From the NCBI GenBank assembly GCA_947044405.1, contig CAMRHE010000655.1, forward strand, positions 434,001-498,000: DNA of 64,000 bases, written 5' to 3'. The notes under the pieces are model-generated. The model had not been told where the DNA came from. It searched no databases and saw only the letters and a list, made by a program, of their open reading frames with translations. The translations under genes were made by a program, and so were the position numbers. Every line of letters begins with the position of its first letter. The first letter of the stretch is position 1. Origin of the DNA: Leptodactylus fallax (Eukaryota; Chordata; Amphibia; Anura; Leptodactylidae). Positions 36,541 through 46,708 of this stretch are shown in pieces.

Positions 36541-38280
36541 TCAATCAAATAAAGAAAAAAACAAACAAACAACAAAAACAAAAACCACCTAATCTTTACC
36601 TTTCCCCGTTTCGCTGTTGTCTTCTGTCTCTGTGACAGAGACAGATAGGAACCTGCAAACCTCCTTCTATAAATAATTCCGTACACAGAAGATTTTTATT
36701 TCACCATTTTATTTTCGATATTAAAATAATTATATGTTTTTTTTCTATCAACAGAAAACGTAAATAAGCTTTCACTCAAAAAAATGAGGTATATTCAAAT
36801 ATAAAAAAATATAATAATCTAGTAAAGTGCATTATAGTAGTTACAAATCTCTAGAGTATATAGGACAGTATCTATTCCAGTGTACAACCGCTCACACGTG
36901 TATAACCGACAGAGCAAAAGCCCAAATGCTATAGGATATAAAACCCGAAGTGTTATACATTAGATGAAAGTATTATACTGCCCCCTAGTGAGAAGAGGGT
37001 TATATCACATCACCAAATTTCCAGTTTGTGTGATCGATCCTGCAGTGCCTCGAGTCAAAAACAATCCATGGGATGTGGTTTTAAAAAAAATGTATTAAAA
37101 ATGCTCAAAAATTTGCAGCATAAAAAAATACATATATTGTTTACCCATTCATAATGTAATCCTAGCAATCCCATTATTTTTATTATTTTAAGTCAGAGTA
37201 CAGATTTTAGGTATATGTACGTATTGAGATTGAGTCGTGGGTCAGTGTAAACTGCAGCAAAAACAAAGAAAATTGTGAGAAAATGCAAACTACAACACAT
37301 AAAGGATTGTAGTTTCTATTGAATCTTCTTGTAACAACCACCTAAGACTGCCCTGGGTGGAGAACCACTGAAAAAGAGCAACTCCTACTCTGGAGGACTC
37401 AATGGTTGTAAGTTATATAAATAGGTACCATGTAATACCACATCTCTCCTGAAGTGGCCACTGTGTGGCAGCTCGAAGCTAAGTAATCAGCTACTGAAGT
37501 GATCGCTCATGGGTCCTCATTCACAAGAGAGGGTGTAAAGATCGGAAAAGCAATTTAAGTTGCCGGGACGTAAAAAATTCAGGGTCTTGAGAGATGTGAC
37601 AATATATAGCTAATAATACAGTTCACAAGATTCAAGTCCAACCCGACCTGTCTACTCTCCAGCTTCTAAAGGTGGCGGTATCTTCTTCTGAGCCTCAGGT
37701 CTTATCATTTAAGCATGATCGCTCCTGAAAAGGAACCTGCCAGGGGAACCCCTACCCTCTGTATTGGCTTTGTATAGGCCTCTATGCATGTCTCCGCAGG
37801 AGAAGTAACAACCTGCATGAGAGAGGACAATGTGCTCAGGAAATGATGTCCTGTTTACAAGGCAAATAAAATAGGGCAGGGGGCCTTCTAGTGAGTCCCC
37901 TTTAAGAGTCTTAAGGATATACATCATGGGCTGACAAAGAAAGGTGCCTGAATAGATACACTTGTCAGTATAGGTAACATGAACCTTTAACTAGGAAGCA
38001 CCAGACTTTCCTCAAGATCACAAAAGTGGATGGATAAGAAAATGTTCCGTATACAAGCATAAAACTGCATCATATGTGGTGTACATATTATGTAGAGCAG
38101 TGCAAGCACTTTTCCTTAAAGTAAAATCCAGCCCCACAGATACATAGGTTAGGGTCACTTATATCAAATGGTGTTTTCCCTTGTGAATTGGTGCCCCTGT
38201 TGCTGAGATTTCGCTGTTTTTGGTAATATGCAAATGAGGTCTTTCAATCAACTAGGACGTTGCCATTGCTCCAAAGAGGG
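36541..38280. other. intergenic, no gene seen
   Basis: This is mostly AT-rich unique sequence with one short TTAA-type MITE end near 37900. A single isolated CCCCCTAGTG word (reverse CTCF-like core) occurs at about 36980. Confidence 0.5.
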
Positions 38281-39170
38281 CTGGGGTGATATGCTGGTTC
38301 TGGTGACACTAACCTATCTACCTGCAGGTCTGGGTTCATATGCTGGTTCTGGTGACACTAACCTATCTACCTGCAGGTCTGGGTTGATATGCTGGTTCTG
38401 GTGACACTAACCTATCTACCTGCAGGTCTGGGTTGATATGCTGGTTCTGGTGACACTAACCTATCTATCTGCAGGGCAGGGGTGATATTCTGGTTCTGGT
38501 GACACTAACCTATCTATCTGCAGGGCTGGGGTGATATGCTGGTTCTGGTGACACTAACCTATCTATCTGCAGGGCTGGGGTGATATGCTGGTTCTGGTGA
38601 CACTAACCTATCTATCTGCAGGGCTGGGGTGATATGATGGTTCTGGTGACACTAACCTATCTATCTGCAGGGCAGGGTTGATATTCTGGTTCTGGTGACA
38701 CTAACCTATCTATCTGCAGGGCAGGGGTGATATTCTGGTTCTGGTGACACTAACCTATCTATCTGCAGGGCAGGGGTGATATGCTGGGGTCTGGTGACAC
38801 TAACCTATCTATCTGCAGGGCTGGGGTGATATGCTGGTTCTGGTGACATTAACTAACCTATCTATCTGCAGGGCTGGGGTGATATGCTGGTTCTGGTGAC
38901 ACTAACCTATGTATCTGCAGGGCTGGGGTGATATGCTGGGCTCTGATGACACTAACCTATCTATCTGCAGGGCTGAGTTGATATGTCAGTCTGGTGACAG
39001 TAACCTATCTGCAGGGCTGGGTTGATATACTGACCTCTGTTGACTGTAACCTATCTATCTGCAGAGCTGGGGTGATATATTGACCTCTGGTGACAATAAC
39101 CTATCTATCTGTGGGGCTGGGCTGATATGTCATGTCTGGTGACACTAACCTATCTAACTGCATGGCTGGA
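38281..39170. repeat. 49-bp minisatellite, about 18 copies
   Basis: The unit contains TGATATGCTGGTTCTGGTGA, CACTAACCTATCTATCTGCA and GGGCTGGGG, with a period of 49 bp (for example TGCTGG at 38292 and 38341). Left units carry ATCTACCTGCAGGTC and right units ATCTATCTGCAGGGC, showing block-wise spread of variants. Divergence rises toward the right edge. Confidence 0.93.
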
Positions 39171-39299
39171 TTCTCGTAACAGACTCCCTTTAAAGTGAAT
39201 ATTTATTATGTCCATATTTTTTCTGCAGATTAGTTTCATAATATATTTTTATAGCAGCTTAGTTTGACTAATACAGAGTTCCAAATACCCTGCATAAAC

Positions 39300-39405
39300 A
39301 ATAAAAGTCTATTGCAGCAACCACTAGGGGGAGCTTACTAAATTAATTAAAAAAAAAGTAATCTCCCATACTCCCCCTAGTGGTGGCTGCAGGCAGACAG
39401 AATTG
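39300..39405. repeat. inverted pair of the CACTAGGGGGAG word
   Basis: GCAACCACTAGGGGGAGC (about 39317) and, inverted, CTCCCCCTAGTGGTGGCTGCAGGCAGAC (about 39373) flank an A-rich spacer. The second, inverted, carries the same word as the 40-bp array at 41153-42845 and may represent its source sequence. Confidence 0.65.
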
Positions 39406-39732
39406 TATCACTGTATGGCTGTGTGAGGGTAAGCAGGGTACTTGGAGCAAAATATTAGAAAAAAAAGCCTATAAAGATAAATTATGAAATAAATAATGTT
39501 GGAAATAAGATGTATCCGTTCATATTAATCAGACTTTCTACCAATCTGCTGCCACACTATTGCACCATACTGAGTTGTACAGTTGAATTACATGAGACAG
39601 ACTGGTTGCTATGGATAAAGTGCCTAACAACTGACAACATGGAGCTGTCCGGCAGTATGTCTCCAGCAACTAGTCCATCTCACATTACTAAGGTCTAAGC
39701 CAAATGAGCGTAGAGCCGAGGGCACAGAAGGG

Positions 39733-40231
39733 TTAAAGTGTACCTAAACTTTTATTTCGTGAATTATTTAATAAGTGCATAGTATAGGTGAGAATATTAA
39801 ACATTGTAATATATTTTATTATACTAAAGAACAATGCTCCTTTCCCTAGTTTTTCCCTTCCCCTGCACTGATCATTGTCTCTAAACACTGTCCACCTCTA
39901 TACTCCAGCAGTCTGCACACAGACAGGACCTCCAAACCAATGAAGTCTATGGAGAGGGGGAGTAGAAGGAGAGCAGACAGAGCGGAGAGATCAAAGTGAG
40001 GTCTCCTCACAGAGCTGGGGAGATAAGACCCTGCTAGACTGAGCTCTGAGCTCATTGCCTGCACTTTCTCTTCCCATTCCCTCTCCATAGACGTCAATGG
40101 GCTCTGCTGTATCTTCAGCTACAGTTAGGGAAGGGGAGAAAGGAGCATTTTTCTTTAATAAGATATATTACAAAGTTTACTATCTTGACTTGCACTATTC
40201 ATTGATGAAATAAAGTTTAGGAATACTTTAA
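39733..40231. mobile_element. Kolobok/T2-like palindromic MITE
   Basis: TTAA flanks are at 39733-39736 and 40228-40231. The ends AGTGTACCTAAACTTTTATT and AATAAAGTTTAGGAATACTT are inverted, and the middle has opposed purine and pyrimidine-rich arms around CCATAGACGTCAATGG. It is related to 11326-11860. Confidence 0.75.
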
Positions 40232-40486
40232 AGGGGATGTCCCTATGACCATGACAATGGGTGTCCCATATCTGCTGTTGAATGATGCGGTGCAAGCTAC
40301 CACCCCATTCTATCACTTTGGGACTGACAGAGTATCTTTATTAGTCTGCACAGACTTTGACTAGAGTGGCATCATGCGTGCGCGACCATTGAAACATGGG
40401 ACATGGACCCCCACTCATGATCGGAAGGATCCCCAACAATCAGAAACTTATCACCTACTGTGGATATTCTATGACAACCCCTTTAA
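40228..40486. mobile_element. Kolobok/T2-like MITE abutting the previous one
   Basis: It shares TTAA 40228-40231 with the element on its left and has TTAA at 40483-40486. The ends AGGGGATGTCCCTATGACC and TATGACAACCCCT are inverted. A third element appears to start at the right TTAA (AGAGGCTTGTCAG). Confidence 0.65.
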
Positions 40487-40534
40487 GAGGCTTGTCAGCA
40501 CTCAATCCAAGAACACGACCTCTCATAGCTGCCA

Positions 40535-40540
40535 TTTATT
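40535..40540 (-). terminator. candidate cep126 polyadenylation signal
   Basis: This is the first AATAAA on the minus strand downstream of the cep126 stop codon, about 330 nt away. No other canonical signal was seen between it and the stop. It lies in sequence following a MITE, so usage is uncertain. Confidence 0.3.
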
Positions 40541-40866
40541 CACTTAGCACCGTCACCTGCTTGGTTGCTATGGTTACTAACATATTCATATTATAGGATG
40601 CACTACAAGTTCCAGTGTGGTTACGACTACTAATATACTACTAAAGCATTCTAATAGTGCAAACTTCTCATAGAAATGTAGAAAAATAAAATGTCTGCCT
40701 AGATTCACCCGAAACATAACCATATATTACATCTCAATAAAAATGGAAAAAAATATTACAGCAGTAGATATTTATACATATGTACATACATTCAGGGACA
40801 TGAAGAGTTAACAGTCCTGCTATGATACAATGGAGGACACTACACTTTCCGCCACCTACAAGTCTA

Positions 40867-40971
40867 TCAGTATCTTCTCTGCAGCCGGGTGCGTGGGTCG
40901 GCGGACAGACTGCGGTATTTTTGTGCCTGTGTCATGTGTTCGGCCGGCTGGGGTGGAAACTGATGAATCTT
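40867..40971 (-). CDS. cep126: cep126 last coding exon (C-terminus, stop)
   Basis: After the acceptor TATTTTTCAG the frame encodes KIHQFPPQPAEHMTQAQKYR and then SLSADPRTRLQRRY, followed by TGA at 40869-40867. It enters in phase 0 from the previous exon. Human CEP126 also ends with a short poorly conserved tail containing an S-L-S-x-D motif. The exon is the weakest conserved but is supported by phase and splice site. Confidence 0.82.
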   Translation of the reverse strand, partial: KIHQFPPQPAEHMTQAQKYRSLSADPRTRLQRRY

Positions 40972-41152
40972 CTGAAAAATACATTAGAGGACACGTGGAT
41001 TAGTTATTGGCTCCGCATAGAGCAGGCGGTCACTGTGAAAATCCAGGAACATGAGTTTTTACAATCCAGTTATGAAGTCAGACATATTTAAGAGTCTCTG
41101 TGTATGTAATTCAGTATGCTGCACTATGTGTTCCAATAAATTGAAGGGAACT

Positions 41153-42845
41153 GACTGTAGTCACCACTAGAGGGAGCCTGGGAATAATGTCTGCCTGCAG
41201 CCACCACTAGGGGGAGCCTGGGAATGATGTCTTCCTGCAGCCACCACTAGGGGGAGCCTGGGAATAATGTCTTCCTGCAGCCACCACTAGGGGAGCCGGG
41301 AATGATGCTTCCTGCAGCCACCACTAGGGGGAGCCTGGGAATGATGTCTTCCTGCAGCCACCACTAGGGGGAGCCTGGGAATGATGTATGCCTGCAGTCA
41401 CCACTAGAGGGAGCCTGGGAATGATGTATGCCTGCAGCCACCACTAGGGGGAGCCTGGGAATGATGTCTGCCTGCAGTCACCATTAGGGGGAGCCTGGGA
41501 ATAATGTCTGTCTGCAGCCACCACTAGGGGGAGCCTGGGAATAATGTATGCCTGCAGCCACCACTAGGGGGAGCCTGAGAATGATGTCTGCCTGCAGTCA
41601 CCATTAGGGGAGCCTGGGAATAATGTCTGTCTGCAGCCACCACTAGGGGGAGCCTGGGAATAATGTCTGCCTGCAGCCACCACTAGGGGGAGCCTGGGAA
41701 TAATGTCTGCCTGCAGCCACCACTAGGGGGAGCCTGGGAATAATGTCTGCCTGCAGCCACCACTAGGGGGAGCCTGGGAATAATGTCTGCCTGCAGCCAC
41801 CACTAGGGGGAGCCTGGGAATGATGTCTGCCTGCAGTCACCACTAGGGGGAGCCTGGGAATGATGTCTGCCTGCAGTCACCACTAGGGGGAGCCTGGGAA
41901 AATGTTCCCAGCCACCACTAGGGGGCCGGATGTCTGCCTGCAGTCACCACTAGGGGGAGCCTGAGAATGATGTCTGCCTGCAGTCACCACTAGGGGGAGC
42001 CTGGGAATAATGTCTGCCTGCAGCCACCACTAGGGGGAGCCTGAGAATGATGTCTGCCTGCAGTCAGCACTAGGGGGAACCTGGGAATGATGTCTGCCTG
42101 CAGTCACCACTAGGGGGAGCCTAGGAATGATGTCTGCCTGCAGTCAGCACTAGGTGGAGCCTGAGAATAATGTATGCCTGCAGCCACCACTAGGGGGAGC
42201 CTAGGAATGATGTCTGCCTGCAGTCACCACTAGGGGGAGCCTGAGAATAATGTCTGCCTGCAGTCACTACTAGGTGGAGCCTGAGAATAATGTATGCCTG
42301 CAGCCACCACTAGGGGGAGTCTGGGAATAATGTCTGCCTGCAGTCAGCACTAGGGGGAGCCTGGGAATAATGTCTGCCTGCAGCCACCACTAGGGTGAGC
42401 CTGGGAATGATGTCTGCCTGCAGTCTCCACTAGGGGGAGCCTGGGAATGATGTCTGCCTGCAGTCACCACTAGGGGAAGCCTAGGAATGATGTCTGCCTG
42501 CAGTCACCACTAGGGGGAGCCTGGGAATGATGTCTGCCTGCAGTCACCACTAGGGGGGTCTGGGAATATCGTCTGCCTGCAGTCACCACTAGGGGGAGCC
42601 TGGGAATGATGTCTGCCTGCAGTCACCACTAGGGGGAGCCTGGGAATGATGTCTGCCTGCAGTCACCACTAGGGGGGTCTGGGAATATCGTCTGCCTGCA
42701 GTCACCACTAGGGGGAGCCTAGGAATGATCGTCTGCCTGCAGTCACCACTAGGGGGGTCTGGGAATATCGTCTGCCTGCAGTCACCACTAGGGGGGAGCC
42801 TGGGAATGAGGTCTGTCTGCAGTCACCACTAGGGGGAGCCTGGGA
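41153..42845 (+). repeat. 40-bp minisatellite of CTCF-core-like units, about 42 copies
   Basis: The unit carries CCACCACTAGGGGGAGCCTG followed by GGAATGATGTCTGCCTGCAG. Nearly every unit keeps CCACTAGGGGGAG, which fits the CTCF core CCASYAGRKGGC except for A in place of the last C; all are in the same (plus) orientation. The array fills 1.7 kb of the 2.4-kb last intron of cep126. Variant blocks (CAGTCACC against CAGCCACC, and GGGGGGTCTGGGAATATCG near 42550-42790) show local unit spreading. CTCF binding is inferred from the motif only. Confidence 0.95.
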
Positions 42846-42847
42846 CC

Positions 42848-43344
42848 GGCCCCATAGCAATGCTTTGACTGGGCACAGTATAAACACCCCTTCTTCTATA
42901 CTGGCCCCATATAGTAAAGGCCCGTATTACAGTCCCTGACACAGTAAGTGCCCCCACACAATATACTGGCTCATATACAATGACTTTGAGCTGCTACCTA
43001 CTGGATTACTCCACTTACCGATCCCTGCTCCACCCCAGGGACTCCATTGCTTTGCCTTCAGGCTGAGATGAAGCAGAGGAGGTCCTGGGCAGGAGCGGGG
43101 ACCATAAGTGAATAAAGGCTATTACATTGCAGTCCCTGCAGTCATCTGATTGGGGACAGAGGGGGGAGGGCGAGTGCTGGGATCAGACTCAGGAAACTAT
43201 CCAAAGCAACCAATCAGATTCAAGCCTTCAAATTCCAACATCATTTTTGAGAATGAAAGAAGTGATACGATATCAAGGGTAGAACTATTTTCCTAAAAAT
43301 AACATTTTTTTTTTTTAAAGAAAGACGTGTGACATAATCCTCAC
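42848..43344. other. rest of cep126 last intron
   Basis: A decayed relative of the 36.2-kb tandem repeat (CAGTATAAACACCCC, GGCCCCATATAGTAAAGGCC) is followed by unique sequence up to the donor of the preceding exon. Confidence 0.5.
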
Positions 43345-43409
43345 CAGTGGTGACTTTGGTTGAAATCCATTAGTAGCTGCTGAGGGTTTGATCATGGTTT
43401 CTTGCACAT
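43345..43409 (-). CDS. cep126: cep126 penultimate coding exon
   Basis: This 65-bp exon encodes VQETMIKPSAATNGFQPKSP plus L after completing an Asn codon. The acceptor is GTTGTAG and the donor GTGAGG. It corresponds to the human segment that starts IQESI and ends IPLL, just before the C-terminal tail. The 2 + 21 codon phase fits both sides. Confidence 0.9.
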
Positions 43410-43609
43410 CTACAACAGGAACAAAAAACAAGAGAACTCTATCAATCGGTTGAGAGGACCTGTTATCTCTCCATATTGCATTGTTCCTCTGTTGTTCCCC
43501 CTGGAAATGTATTACCAAATTGACAATTGGGTTTTACCGTTCCCCTTTTCTGAAAGGCCTATCTGTACCTAGTCTGACACTGTCCCGAGTACCTGACAGG
43601 GAAGGGACT

Positions 43610-44005
43610 AGAGATGGGCGAACCTCCCAAGACGTTTTGTGCTTGGATCCCTCATTTGTTCGGATAGAGCCAGAAGTGAAATTATTATATCCTGGGGTTT
43701 CTTCAGACCCCAGAGTAAAATAGATGGAGGCCTAGGGGAGGTGTAAAAAAATAAAAAACATTTATACTCACCTCCACTTACCTCTTTTGGACCTACTCGC
43801 AGCGTCCGGCGCTCTCTTGGTGATATCATACACCCATGGTCACCACTGAGGCCTGTGATTGGGCCACAGCGGTGACCCTGAGCAAATGACATCACCAGGA
43901 GAGCGCCGGACGCAGTGAGGTAAGCAGAGGTGAGTTGCAAAAAACATACAATTTGAAATATTCGGGTCAAACCTGGCTTAAAACGGATTGGTTGCCCATC
44001 TCTAG
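43610..44005. mobile_element. palindromic MITE with AGAGATGGGCGAAC ends
   Basis: Left end TAGAGATGGGCGAACC and right end GGTTGCCCATCTCTA are inverted. Internal arms pair GCGTCCGGCGCTCTC with GAGAGCGCCGGACGC. Internal words (TATACTCACCTCC, GGGGTTTCTTCAGACCCCAG) recur at 47880-48240. It lies in a cep126 intron. Confidence 0.7.
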
Positions 44006-44298
44006 AAGGGACACGCCATATTGATAAGGAGAATGGTAACACCCAGTTATCAATTTATTCATAACTGTCAGGAGGAATAACAGAGGAACACAACAATACA
44101 CAGTTATAACAAAAGATCCTCCATAACTCGTTTTTCATAGGGAATACAGGTATTTACTAATGGTTATGGAGCATCTCTATGGGGCCATAGAAATGAATGG
44201 GTCAGTGTGCTAGCCAGGAAAAACATCAAGGATTCAGTGGCGGTCTGGGGCTGTCACTTATGCAGTAGGGGTTCCCCCATAGGGGATTTTCTACTTAC

Positions 44299-44499
44299 TT
44301 TGCAGCCTCTGATTGAGACGGTCGAGTGACTGTAGGAGTCTCTGCTCTTCTATAGACAGGGCGGTCTGCGGAGCTCGGTGTATCGCGGCGCCGGCCTTGT
44401 TTGCTTGCATCTCTTGCATGGCGGCTAGAATTTCTCCATCTGTTGCAGATGTTTCCACCAGATTCTCTGCCAGCATAAACTGAGCATTGCTTTCTGAGA
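44299..44499 (-). CDS. cep126: cep126 conserved C-terminal exon
   Basis: This 201-bp exon has acceptor CTCTGTAG and donor GTAAGT. It encodes SESNAQFMLAENLVETSATD, continues with GEILAAMQ, and ends SIEEQRLLQSLDRLNQRLQ. Human CEP126 has FLMAENLVKAS, a DEIL motif and then SAEEQKILESLNDLSERL at matching spacing. The second motif looks like a short coiled coil. Phase is 2 + 66 codons + 1. Confidence 0.95.
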
Positions 44500-46626
44500 C
44501 TACAGAGAGAAAAGAGGATCAAACGTCAACAATAACACAGTAATTGGGTACGAGGAGCATAATACGCTATATACTGCCAGAGAGTATTTATCTACTCAGA
44601 CCGAGGCGGAACACATGCTGCAGCTTTCATCATTTACATTAAATTACAATGGGGTGGTTGGGTTTATTCTTAGGTTTCTTGTGAATACTTCCAAGAAAAC
44701 TCTAGTACACAAGACATCACTAACAGACCGCCGATCAAGACAGTAGTAATGGAGCAAAGAAAACATCAGACAGTCTTCTTTCCTCCGTCACAGGAGAGAA
44801 TCAGGAGGCCCGATTGTTGTCCTAATCCTGTCAATATTGGCGGGACTGGCTGGCAATGTCATGTGTATGGGGGGACCCCCAATTCTCTCATCTGTTGGGG
44901 AAAGGATGACTGGGCATGCGGAATTTCAACATGCTCAATCAGTTGTTTTTTTATGGGAAATAAGCTGACCCCAGAAGTTTGTGACAGCAGCTTACTCCCA
45001 TCTCCCCATTGAGAACACATGCACACTTGGCTGAAGAGTGTATGAGGAAGTCGAGAAGCATAGCTGTAGACTAATGGAGCAGGTAGGAGCAGGACAGCTA
45101 TCTAAAGTATATTGACAGCTTAAGGCTAAGGCCTCTCGTAGCGGCCTGTAGCAAAAAAGCGATGACGGAAAAACTGCGGCGGAAACACATTGTGGTTTTT
45201 CCCGCATCACTTTTCACAGAAAGTCCGCAGAGTTTTTCCAATGACAGTTTTGGAAATTGCAGCATTTCCGCTGCGGCTATTTTTCTGCAATGTGTGGAAG
45301 GGATTACACCATGTGTGGCCTCGGCCAAATACATATTGCATACTGTTGACCTATCTCCTAGTCCATCAGTATGTGATCTGTAGGGGTCAGTGGATGCAGC
45401 TCTGCTCCTATTGAAGGAACAGCGCTGCATCCCCATCCATTGTATAACGGAGGAGCCGGGAATTTCGGTCCTGTTCCTACTATTTGTATTGGAGCACCCT
45501 GCACACTCTCCCCAAGGTGGTGCCCCAAGGAAGCCAGATCAGCAGATCTGTGTGGGGTCCAGGGACAGCCCCTTTAACAGAAACAAAAATACTAGTAACA
45601 GTGATGTCCTTCTATTACTACAGCAACACAAAGGGTTAAAAAAAAGGATACTTCCAGGAGGCATTTGTTATTTCTTCCTCCTCCAGATGTGGTCGGGTTC
45701 AGTTTGCTTGGTCTGACCTGACTGGGAGGCAGCTTACTGCAGCAGCCCTCCCTCATCTCTGCCTGCGCTTTTTTCAATAGAAAGGAGACAAGTGAAGTCC
45801 CTTCCCTAAAACTAAGCCCCTCTCTCAGCCACCCTCCGGTGAGCCATCTGACAGAGCTCTCGTTTTTCTGCAAAACTGCTATAAATCCAGTCAAATGACT
45901 GAAATCCGGCCAAATCGATGTTTTATCATTTTTCCTTCCTCCATTTTAGGGTCAATGTCCCTTTAACACACACAGTACAATATACCTGCACACTTACACC
46001 TAAACATGATCTACATATATACTCCCTATTTTCTAGAGCAATCACTAAGTAATGCCGGCCATTCACATACGATAGTTGTTGGCTTTGATCGTTTCACCAA
46101 TAGCTATCTTGCCTGACCTCCACATACACATGCACACTCGGCTTGGCCAATAGGTGCATGTGTCCTGAATGGGGAAATGGAAGAGAGCTGACAGCAGCTT
46201 ATCTCCCCAAGACCAAAAGCACTGGGCAGCTGAAATAAGGAGGCCATCTCTTCCTGTAACCATGTGTTGTGCAGTTCCTCTGTTATTCTTCCTGAAAATG
46301 TATGAATAAATTGACAACTGGGTGATACTATTTCGTCTTGTCAAAGGGGTGTGTCCCTTCACTGCCTGACACTGACTGGACAGCGTGAGAGTGTTCAGGG
46401 ACTTCCTCCAACTAATAACACCCTCACCGTCAATTTTTAGTAGGAAGATCAGTGGAACGGCGCAACACAGAGTTGTAAGAAAAGATGCTCCAGAAATGTT
46501 ATTTTATGGGTAACAGAATCATTTACTGATAGAGACAAGTCAGGGGAGGTCAGCGCTCATCTTTAAAGAATTCAGGATGGTGGCACACTTACGGGAGAAT
46601 AGAGACACATCTAATATGGTACTTAC
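44500..46626. other. cep126 intron: MITEs and partial unique sequence
   Basis: It holds a GGCTAAGGCC-type palindromic MITE at about 45123-45330, TTAA element ends near 45575 and 45963, and otherwise unclassified sequence. No exon was seen that fits the phase between the flanking cep126 exons. Confidence 0.5.
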
Positions 46627-46708
46627 CTTCACCAGAACGTGTGGCACTGTGTGTCTGCCCGGGCTCATGGGCACTCGGAAAAGGACTTATCTTCACTGTG
46701 TTCATGTT
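46627..46708 (-). CDS. cep126: cep126 short internal exon
   Basis: This 82-bp exon lies between the acceptor TGAACAG and the donor GTAAGT. It encodes NMNTVKISPFPSAHEPGQTH, then SATRSGE and one base of a Val codon completed by the next exon (VSESNAQF). Human CEP126 has an equal-length, loosely similar serine-rich segment ending EVSDSTSEF. A second possible acceptor 13 bp inside would break the frame, so the longer exon was chosen. Confidence 0.85.

Noticed and set aside
40562..40577. GTTGCTATGGTTAC as an X-box
   Set aside because: Both half-sites deviate, it lies in the cep126 3' flank, and the word TTGCTATGG recurs nearby in repeat sequence.
41153..42845. CRISPR-like array (regular 40-bp repeats)
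   Set aside because: There are no unique spacers between repeats and the genome is vertebrate; it is a minisatellite.
43608..44042. 144-codon minus-strand open frame
   Set aside because: It lies within the AGAGATGGGCGAAC palindromic MITE and mirrors its arms.
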